A DNA stretch of 35,447 nt from a virus, in IMG/VR virus record IMGVR_UViG_3300027741_000153, positions 1 to 35,447 of that record. One strand, 5' to 3'. This document shows, piece after piece, positions 29,693 to 35,447 of the stretch. Position 1 is the first letter of the stretch; the number at the start of each line of letters is the position of its first letter. Under the pieces are notes generated by a model that saw nothing but the letters and a program-made list of their open reading frames with translations, was not told the DNA's origin and searched no databases. Position numbers and translations under genes: made by a program.

Positions 29693-30252
29693 TGGATATT
29701 GACATAGACTTTGGAAACCGTGAGGATATCTTGAAACTTATCAAGCATATACCTGCGTCTATCAGCCGTGACGGTACTGTTGTCAAGCATAACACTGGAG
29801 TCTATGTCAATCCTATTCCCCAAAATCCTGTTACGGGATTAAGCAATATTGATTATGATACAGCCGAAGAACTTGGCTATATGAAGTTAGACCTACTGAA
29901 TGTTCATGTCTATAATTCAGTTCGCAGTAACGAGCATCTTGACGAACTCTGTAAACGTGAACCTCAGTGGGAAAAATTAAAGGAGAGAGATTTCGTTGCC
30001 AAACTTATTCACCTATCAAATCATTATGATATTGTTCAGCAACACTTTCCTGATACCATGGATAAATTGGCTATGGTTTTGGCTATTATACGTCCATCAA
30101 AACGATACCTTATCGGAAAACGATGGCGAGAAGTAGCTGATGAGATTTGGGTAAAACCAGATGAGGGATATTATTTCAAGAAAGCACACGCCTATGGGTA
30201 TGCGCAATTAGTAATGGTTCATATGAACCTATTAACCGAGTCTTTTAACTAA
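29692..30252 (+). CDS. Reduced DnaE/PolIII-alpha-like protein (palm core)
   Basis: 186 residues, far below the roughly 1,100 of DnaE. It starts exactly at MDIDIDFGNREDILKLI, like the DnaE palm motif with two catalytic Asp (DFDVDF-RD). TVVKHNTGVYVNPIP corresponds to the following hydrophobic stretch, ELGYMKLDLLNV (Asp67) to the third catalytic Asp motif (K-F-D-F-L-G), AIIRPSKR to the R-P-G region, and YYFKKAHAYGYAQLVMVHMNL to the F-N-K-S-H-A-x-x-Y-A motif. Fingers, thumb, PHP and clamp-binding parts are absent. It may be a relic or a regulator; activity cannot be assumed. Starts at the TAATG overlap; overlaps the reversed gene's end by 21 bp. Confidence 0.75.
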   Translation: MDIDIDFGNREDILKLIKHIPASISRDGTVVKHNTGVYVNPIPQNPVTGLSNIDYDTAEELGYMKLDLLNVHVYNSVRSNEHLDELCKREPQWEKLKERDFVAKLIHLSNHYDIVQQHFPDTMDKLAMVLAIIRPSKRYLIGKRWREVADEIWVKPDEGYYFKKAHAYGYAQLVMVHMNLLTESFN

Positions 30253-30603
30253 CTGCACAACTCTACGTTTAGTTCTGCGCTCTGCAAGTTTAGCAATAGA
30301 GACAATATGTCCTTGCTGATCTTTTATATCTTTTGTAGTTAGGGTAACCGTACTGTAGCGGAATGGATTCCAACTATCTTTAAGAAATATATTAATTGGA
30401 ATTAGTCTATTGGATTCCCACCACCATATTTCTGCTGCTTCTAAAAACCCAAGTTTATCTTGATCAGTTCGCAATTTATTAAACGCATACATGCTAACTA
30501 TATCTGAGTCATGATTTTGTATAATGCCAATGTAATCAGCAGTTGGGTATTTTATATAAGATAGGAACGGATATTGCTCAAGCATTTGTTCAATTGAAAT
30601 CAT
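30232..30603 (-). CDS. Conserved phage hypothetical protein, reversed
   Basis: 123 residues on the minus strand. Starts MISIEQMLEQYPFLSYIKYPTADYIGIIQ; contains EIWWWESNRLIPINIFLKDSWNPFRYSTVTLTT (about 58-90), aromatic-rich and typical of a conserved marine phage family as I remember it, then a basic tail (ERRTKRRVVQLVKRLG). An exact late octamer on this strand (30647-30654) supports late expression. There is no clear ribosome site in the 38-nt leader. Overlaps the DnaE-like gene by 21 bp tail to tail. Function unknown. Confidence 0.7.
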   Translation of the reverse strand: MISIEQMLEQYPFLSYIKYPTADYIGIIQNHDSDIVSMYAFNKLRTDQDKLGFLEAAEIWWWESNRLIPINIFLKDSWNPFRYSTVTLTTKDIKDQQGHIVSIAKLAERRTKRRVVQLVKRLG

Positions 30604-30611
30604 AATAAATA
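30604..30611 (+). promoter_or_regulatory. Late promoter octamer for the structural gene at 30629
   Basis: AATAAATA on the plus strand, directly before AAAGGAG (30614-30620). The predicted start near 30617 would keep GGAG only, so the ribosome site may be partly outside the transcript. Confidence 0.5.
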
Positions 30612-30628
30612 TTAAAGGAGTCCATCAG

Positions 30629-31417
30629 TTGCAGTTAATTTCAGGTTATTTATATCCACAAATTATTACCGTTGTAAAGAACAGTGACTTCACACTTCAC
30701 AGGGAGAATCAGTTAGTGTATGCGAAACCATTGCAAATTTACAAAGGTGTAGATAACAAGTTTCAATTTTTTATTAAAAATAATGATCAAAAACCTGTAA
30801 GTCTACTTGATAGTTCAATTCTATTTAACTTGATTGATAGCACCACAAAAGAATTAGTGTTTACCAGAAATCTTGACTTAGTTTATAGTGATAATGGTAG
30901 CGCAACTTGCCTTCTTGAAAGTTCAATGATTGATAATATCAATGCTGGTCTTTATAATTACAGCATTGTTGTTACAAACGGCGAAGGTGTACAAGAAATT
31001 GTTTATAGTGATGATAACTATAATGCACAAGGTCAAGCACGTATTAATGAAAACGTGTATCCTGCGTTTGTTCCAAGTTTAAAACCAACTATCCTACAAT
31101 ATGGCAACAATAGCGATACCAACTATCAAAACGTTGCTTACACCAGCAATAGTCTTATGGCTAACTATGTTCGTGGTTCGGCAGTGTATCAAACAGTACA
31201 GTATAATGCTAATGCATTTACAGGAAATGTTGAATTACAAGCAACGCAAGATGTAAGCAGCACAACCATTGCAAATAGTTATACAACCATCAATACTGTG
31301 CAATTGAATAACTACACTGGCACAAACTACTTTAACTTCCAAGGCAAATATGCTGCTGTGCGATTTAAGATTACACAAGTTAACGGCACTATGAATTATA
31401 TCTATTATAGACCTTGA
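30629..31417 (+). CDS. Putative tail or baseplate structural protein
   Basis: 262 residues. TTG start with AAAGGAG 9-15 nt upstream. The first part (YLYPQIITVVKNSDFTLHRENQLVYAKPLQIYKGVDNKFQFFIKNNDQKPVSL, by segments) resembles the BppU-type N-terminal beta-sandwich of phage receptor-binding proteins, with the pattern hydrophobic strand, G-D-N, then a polar strand. The rest is Asn/Thr/Ser/Tyr-rich beta repeats, as in tail fibres. No cysteine-rich or enzyme motif, apart from one Cys. Late promoter upstream. It probably forms part of the tail or baseplate; the assignment is by composition and pattern. Its stop contributes to the next promoter's -35. Confidence 0.7.
   Translation: MQLISGYLYPQIITVVKNSDFTLHRENQLVYAKPLQIYKGVDNKFQFFIKNNDQKPVSLLDSSILFNLIDSTTKELVFTRNLDLVYSDNGSATCLLESSMIDNINAGLYNYSIVVTNGEGVQEIVYSDDNYNAQGQARINENVYPAFVPSLKPTILQYGNNSDTNYQNVAYTSNSLMANYVRGSAVYQTVQYNANAFTGNVELQATQDVSSTTIANSYTTINTVQLNNYTGTNYFNFQGKYAAVRFKITQVNGTMNYIYYRP
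30647..30654 (-). promoter_or_regulatory. Exact T4 late octamer on the minus strand
   Basis: TATAAATA on the minus strand (plus-strand TATTTATA), within the first codons of the gene at 30629. It fits the reversed gene at 30232 with a leader of about 38 nt. The two late transcripts would overlap by about 25 nt at their 5' ends. Confidence 0.55.
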
Positions 31418-31441
31418 CATTTGTTATAAATCTGTTATATT
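31414..31441 (+). promoter_or_regulatory. Sigma70-type promoter for primase, leaderless geometry
   Basis: TTGACA (31414-31419, overlapping the previous stop), 16-bp spacer, TATATT (31436-31441). ATG 31448 is 6 nt after the -10, with no ribosome site. Confidence 0.75.
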
Positions 31442-31447
31442 AGTGTT

Positions 31448-32446
31448 ATGGAAATTACTGACCAAATCATGCAGCATCTGCCATGGAAACGCAAATCCAC
31501 GCCTAGTAAGTGGATAAGTTTCAATGCTGTCTGCTGTCATCATAATGGTCATGCAGCAGATACTCGTGGGCGTGGCGGCGTTATGCCTTCACCAGAGGGT
31601 GGTATCACGGCACACTGCTTTAATTGCCATTATACTGCTTCTTGGCAACCTGGCAATCGACTATCTTATAAGATGCGGCGTTGGATGTCATGGCTTGGTA
31701 TGGCTGATGATACTATCTCTCGCCTTAGCCTATTTGCGTTAGCACAATCTACCCCAGATTATCCACGAGTAGAAGCACGTGAGTTACCCACTTACGAGCC
31801 TCGTGAGCCATGTCCTGGTCGCCCTATTACAAGTTGGTTAAATGATGGATATATCAATGAAAACGATTATAACAGTCTTGAAATGGCTATCAATTATCTT
31901 GATTCTAGAGGTTTTGGTGATAAGTTATCTGATTTTTACTGGACAGACGATCCTGCTTTAAGAAACCGTGTGTTGGTTCCATTTACTTGGAAAAACAAAC
32001 CTATGGGTTTCAGTGGGCGGCTGTTTGAAGATGGCAAGAAGAAAATAAAATACTTCTCTAATTATCCAAGCAATATGATATGGGGTTATGACCGTCAACA
32101 CAAGGATGCGAAATTTTGTATTGTCGTTGAAGGACTGCTTGATGCTGTCGCCATCGGTGCGCTTGCAATTTGTAGCAATGAAATTAATGATGGTCAGGCT
32201 CAAGTTATCGAAACACTTGACCGTGATATCATTGTTGTGCCTGATCGTGATAAAGCTGGTATGGCAATGGTCAACGCTGCTCTAAAATATGGTTGGGGTG
32301 TAGCATTTCCAGAATGGGAAAACGGAATTAAAGATGTAGCAGATGCTGTTGCTAAGTATGGAACACTGTTCACCATGCGTAGTATTCTCAATAGTGTGGA
32401 ATCAAATAACTTAAAGATTCGATTGATGGCGAAAAAATGGCTATAA
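31448..32446 (+). CDS. 61: DNA primase (gp61-like)
   Basis: 332 residues, close to T4 gp61 (342). It makes RNA primers for lagging-strand synthesis in a complex with the gp41 helicase. N-terminal zinc ribbon: CCHH (29-32) and HCFNCH (56-61), so C29/H32 with C57/C60. The TOPRIM domain has CIVVEGLLDAVAIGAL (about 216-231, catalytic Glu) and DIIVVPDRDKAGMAM (about 256-270, the D-x-D pair). NRVLVPFTWKNKPMGFSGRLF is the preceding segment typical of DnaG-type primases. Its promoter lies directly upstream. It overlaps the radical SAM gene by 10 bp; the helicase partner follows after that insert. Confidence 0.93.
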   Translation: MEITDQIMQHLPWKRKSTPSKWISFNAVCCHHNGHAADTRGRGGVMPSPEGGITAHCFNCHYTASWQPGNRLSYKMRRWMSWLGMADDTISRLSLFALAQSTPDYPRVEARELPTYEPREPCPGRPITSWLNDGYINENDYNSLEMAINYLDSRGFGDKLSDFYWTDDPALRNRVLVPFTWKNKPMGFSGRLFEDGKKKIKYFSNYPSNMIWGYDRQHKDAKFCIVVEGLLDAVAIGALAICSNEINDGQAQVIETLDRDIIVVPDRDKAGMAMVNAALKYGWGVAFPEWENGIKDVADAVAKYGTLFTMRSILNSVESNNLKIRLMAKKWL

Positions 32447-33345
32447 AAAGTATTACATTAGAAGTTACTAATATGTGCACCCTAAAATGTTTACGGTGTG
32501 CAAGAACTGATTTCATAAAAAAATATCCGAAGGGGTGGAAAAATCACAACTTAAATTTACAAGATTTAAAAAATTTTCTTGATATTGATTTTAAAAATAC
32601 ATCGTTTACTATTTGTGGTAATTACGGCGATGCCATATATTACAATGATTTATTTCCACTGTGTCGTTGGCTAAAAGAAAATGGTTCTACTATTAAATTG
32701 CATACTAATGGTAGTTATAAAACTGCAGATTGGTGGAATAACCTAGCATCAATTCTCGATGAAAATGACGAGGTAAATTGGGCTATTGATGGCACACCTG
32801 AAAATTTCACTGAGTATAGAGTCAATGCGGATTGGGATTCAATTAAGACAGGCATTGATATTATTACAAAAACTAAAATACAGACTGTATGGCGGCATAT
32901 CGTGCTTAAGTTCAATCAAGGCACTGTTTCTGAGACTGAAACACTTGCAAAATCTTTAGGTATTAAAAAATTTAGTATTGTTCACAGTGACCGCTGGGAG
33001 GAAAATGATGCCTTAAAACCTGATAGTAATTTTATAAATGCGGCTGATGAATTTAAAACTGCTTGGAAAAAAAATGTCAGAAATTTAGATATTTCTCCAA
33101 AATGTTTAACAGGCGAAACTAGTCATTTTATAACAGCAGAAGGATATTATACACCATGCTGTTATATAGCTGACCATCGTTTTTATTATAAAACCAGATG
33201 GGGTAAAGAAAAACAAAAATATAGTATTAAAAATACAAAATTTACAGAAATTTTATCAAGACCTGATGTAATACAATATTTCAAGGATTTGACAAATAAT
33301 ATATGTGATGATGTTTGCAGGTTTAGTTGTCCAAAGATAGGATGA
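32437..33345 (+). CDS. Radical SAM enzyme with SPASM-like C-terminus
   Basis: 302 residues, AT-rich codons. LEVTNMCTLKCLRCART (8-24) contains CxxxCxxC (Cys14, 18, 21), which binds the 4Fe-4S cluster that cleaves SAM. Then the usual FTICGNYGDAIYYND, LHTNGSYK and VNWAIDG strands of the partial TIM barrel. The C-terminal part has KCLTGETSHFITAEGYYTPCCYIAD and ICDDVCRFSCP, a Cys-rich SPASM-like cluster region. The substrate could be a peptide, nucleoside or sugar; nothing in the sequence decides. It is inserted between primase and helicase, with composition like its neighbour at 33350. A starting Met-Ala overlaps the primase end. Confidence 0.85.
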   Translation: MAIKSITLEVTNMCTLKCLRCARTDFIKKYPKGWKNHNLNLQDLKNFLDIDFKNTSFTICGNYGDAIYYNDLFPLCRWLKENGSTIKLHTNGSYKTADWWNNLASILDENDEVNWAIDGTPENFTEYRVNADWDSIKTGIDIITKTKIQTVWRHIVLKFNQGTVSETETLAKSLGIKKFSIVHSDRWEENDALKPDSNFINAADEFKTAWKKNVRNLDISPKCLTGETSHFITAEGYYTPCCYIADHRFYYKTRWGKEKQKYSIKNTKFTEILSRPDVIQYFKDLTNNICDDVCRFSCPKIG

Positions 33346-33349
33346 TGTC

Positions 33350-34069
33350 GTGAATAATATTAATAGTGACACGTTAGTATTTGTTGTTTATTCTCCTGGT
33401 GCTTTTGGAAGTTTTCTTTCTTTGGTTCTAGAGCAGTCAGAACATGTAGATCATCTATGGGACGAAACAGTTATTAATAACTTTGATTCTGATGGAGCAG
33501 CACATATAAAATTAAGCAATTGGATTAAAAATTTTCATGACGGCAATGACATTGATAGATGGGTAGAATTGCCAGATAATGATAAAATTGAGTATATTGA
33601 ATCTCGGCTTTTTAAAGTTCCGACAAACAATTTAAAAATTCATAGGTTTACTGTTCCAAGTGCCATTCCAGAATTGATTAAAATTTTTTCCAAATCAAAA
33701 ATTATATATATTCAGTATGATGAACAAAATAAAGAACTTGTGGTTAATAATTTTATTAACAAAATAATAAAGACTGACAGATTTGCTAAGAATAAATTGT
33801 CCAGTATTATCAATAAGGTACTCTCAAAGGCATCAGACATTGAAAAATTTAAATATTATCGTAAGATTGCCATTGACAGACTTGATAAAATTAACTTGAA
33901 AACTATTCCAATAGGTGTTAAAATAGTTCCTATTGCTTCATTTTTATCATGGGAAGATTTTTTGGTAGAGTATCAACAAATATGTTCATATTTAAAAATT
34001 AAACCAGAATTACATAAGGTCAAAGAATTGTATAATGAATTTATAAAGGTAAACGGATTGAATGGCTAA
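33350..34069 (+). CDS. AT-rich P-loop-like protein, weakly like a sulfotransferase
   Basis: 239 residues, GTG start 4 bp after the radical SAM stop, AGGATG 4-9 nt upstream. Near the N-terminus VFVVYSPGAFGSFLSLVLE (9-27) has a Gly-rich loop after a strand, as in PAPS-dependent sulfotransferases or P-loop kinases, and SKIIYIQYDEQNKELVVNNFINKII (about 113-137) resembles their second strand and following helix. Lys, Ile and Asn rich, A/T-ending codons, the same composition as its upstream neighbour and the gene at 8957. The last bases overlap the helicase start. The enzyme call is weak. Confidence 0.6.
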   Translation: MNNINSDTLVFVVYSPGAFGSFLSLVLEQSEHVDHLWDETVINNFDSDGAAHIKLSNWIKNFHDGNDIDRWVELPDNDKIEYIESRLFKVPTNNLKIHRFTVPSAIPELIKIFSKSKIIYIQYDEQNKELVVNNFINKIIKTDRFAKNKLSSIINKVLSKASDIEKFKYYRKIAIDRLDKINLKTIPIGVKIVPIASFLSWEDFLVEYQQICSYLKIKPELHKVKELYNEFIKVNGLNG

Positions 34070-35447
34070 ATCATTTGATGCTGGCATCCAAAAACTTTTC
34101 ATTGAAATGATGCTAAGTGATCCGCAAAGTTATGTGCGGGTGCAGAATATATTCAATCCAAACAACTTTGATCGTAGTTTACAAAATGCTGCGAAGTTTA
34201 TTAAAACTCACTGTGAGCAGCATACTATTATGCCGTTGCTTGAACAGATAAACGCTGCTACAAACAATACTTTTGCACCTGTGCCTGGCATGACTGATGA
34301 CCATACTGCATGGTTCTTAGAAGAATTTGAAGATTTTACCAAGCAAAAAGAACTTGAGCGAGCCATTCTTGCAGCAGCAGACCTATTAGAGAAAGGTGAT
34401 TTTGATCCTGTTGAAAAATTGATAAAAGATGCAGTACAAATCAGTCTAACCAAAGACCTTGGCACAGATTACTTCCTTGATCCTATTGCTCGTCTTACTA
34501 AGATTAAAGATAATAACGGACAAACAAGCACAGGTTGGAATACACTTGACCAAAAACTATATGGTGGTTTTAATCGTGGAGAGTTGAATATCTTTGCTGG
34601 CGGTTCGGGTTCGGGTAAATCACTGTTCATGCAGAATATTGCATGCAATTGGGTATTGGCAGGTCTCAATGGCGTTTACATTACGCTTGAATTGAGTGAA
34701 GAATTGACTGCTATGCGTATTGATAGTATGTTGACCAATACAGCAAGTAAGGATATTTTCAAGAGCATTGAAGATATTGAGATCAAGGTTAGAATGGTTG
34801 GCAAGAAGAGTGGTAAGTTCCAAATCAAATATCTGCCAGCACAAAGCACTATCAACGATGTTCGCTCATATTGTAAAGAACTTCAAGTCCGCACAGGTCG
34901 CAAACTTGACTTTATCATGATTGACTATCTTGATTTGTTGATGCCAGTTAGTGCAAAAGTTAGCCCAAGTGATTTGTTTGTTAAGGACAAATATGTCTCC
35001 GAAGAAATTCGTAACTTTGCTAAAGAAATGGACATTCTACTTGTTACCGCATCACAGTTAAACCGTGCATCGGTTGAAGAAGTAGAGTTTGATCATTCGC
35101 ACATTTCTGGCGGTATTTCTAAGATTAATACTGCTGATAATCTATTCGGTATCTTTACATCACGTAGTATGCGTGAACATGGCAAGTATCAGCTACAATT
35201 AATGAAAACTCGTAGTAGTAGTGGTGTTGGTCAGAAAGTTGAACTTGAATTTGATATTGATAGTCTGCGTATTCGTGATATGCCAGATGACGGAGAAGCG
35301 CATCAGTTTAAAAAACCTGTTAGCAGTATCTTTGATGGTGTCAAGAACAAGAGTACAGTTGTACCAAGTAGCGAACCAGAAGAAAGCGGCAAGATAACAG
35401 CAGATGTAAATAGCAGTAAGTTAAAACAAATGCTTGCTAATATTAAA
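34062..35447 (+). CDS. 41: Replicative DNA helicase (gp41-like), truncated at the right edge
   Basis: 462 codons are open to the last base with no stop, so the C-terminus lies outside. Starts ATG 34062 (MAKSFDAGIQKLF), overlapping the previous gene by 8 bp. DnaB-type hexameric helicase of the T4 gp41 kind: N-terminal helical domain (1-150), Walker A FAGGSGSGKSLFMQN (about 178-192), TLELSEE, Walker B LDFIMIDYLDLLMP (about 283-296), ASQLNRAS (about 328-335, sensor), and the arginine-finger-like MKTRSSSGVG. T4 gp41 is 475 residues, so only a few residues may be missing. It unwinds the fork and binds primase. Confidence 0.93.
   Translation, partial: MAKSFDAGIQKLFIEMMLSDPQSYVRVQNIFNPNNFDRSLQNAAKFIKTHCEQHTIMPLLEQINAATNNTFAPVPGMTDDHTAWFLEEFEDFTKQKELERAILAAADLLEKGDFDPVEKLIKDAVQISLTKDLGTDYFLDPIARLTKIKDNNGQTSTGWNTLDQKLYGGFNRGELNIFAGGSGSGKSLFMQNIACNWVLAGLNGVYITLELSEELTAMRIDSMLTNTASKDIFKSIEDIEIKVRMVGKKSGKFQIKYLPAQSTINDVRSYCKELQVRTGRKLDFIMIDYLDLLMPVSAKVSPSDLFVKDKYVSEEIRNFAKEMDILLVTASQLNRASVEEVEFDHSHISGGISKINTADNLFGIFTSRSMREHGKYQLQLMKTRSSSGVGQKVELEFDIDSLRIRDMPDDGEAHQFKKPVSSIFDGVKNKSTVVPSSEPEESGKITADVNSSKLKQMLANIK

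Noticed and set aside
1-35447. CRISPR array, insertion sequence, integrase or attachment site
   Set aside because: No regularly spaced repeats, transposase or integrase motifs, or terminal repeats were seen.

Overview
The window looks like a piece of a T4-like (tevenvirus-type) myovirus genome, most likely marine. The hallmark genes are the large terminase (gp17), the ssDNA-binding protein gp32, UvsX, UvsY, UvsW, a gp61-type primase, a gp41-type helicase that runs off the right edge, and a probable gp62 clamp-loader subunit. The gp32 N-terminus, the small proteins beginning MRASEF, and the large sugar cassette inside the replication genes all resemble marine T4-like phages of cyanobacteria or SAR11-type hosts as I remember them. 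The DNA is AT-rich and gives no direct clue to the host. Nothing suggests a chromosome or plasmid.

Layout. (1) 1-7785, virion and packaging side: a tight operon of small proteins, three of them paralogues with an N-terminal peptide like the T4 capsid-targeting peptide; a reversed HNH endonuclease; terminase; a 1005-residue mosaic protein with an internal Tat-type signal and a probable nested internal start; and small genes. (2) 7818-11512, recombination block: gp32 behind an exact T4 late-promoter octamer, a strong terminator, an AT-rich orphan, then uvsX, a small acidic gene and uvsY. (3) 11567-22110, a carbohydrate cassette of about 10 kb: gmd, a DUF6165-like gene, a C-methyltransferase, several glycosyltransferases including three paralogues, a plant-type GDP-mannose 3',5'-epimerase with all catalytic residues, a reductase and a second methyltransferase. 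Inside it lie a structured noncoding RNA candidate and a tRNA-Ala(UGC). (4) 22092-31417, mixed early and middle genes: AAA+ ATPase, uvsW, SGNH-like protein, gp62-like protein, a further glycosyltransferase and PIG-L deacetylase, a zinc-finger protein, a 186-residue DnaE-palm relic, and a tail or baseplate-like protein. (5) 31448-35447: primase, then a very AT-rich insert (radical SAM enzyme plus P-loop-like protein), then the replicative helicase.

How it works together. Replication and recombination genes (32, uvsX, uvsY, uvsW, 61, 41, 62) are interleaved with a sugar-nucleotide and glycosyl-transfer pathway that starts from GDP-mannose and probably decorates a surface or virion glycan. Late genes follow NATAAATA octamers, and early genes follow sigma70-type promoters. 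Six genes have a promoter -10 or late octamer 5-7 nt before the start codon and no Shine-Dalgarno, implying leaderless mRNAs. Every reversed gene overlaps its rightward neighbour tail to tail.

The items I would follow up first are the switch-like RNA at 21133-21224, the leaderless promoter pattern, the mosaic protein with its buried Tat signal and nested start, the phage GME, and the mini-DnaE.
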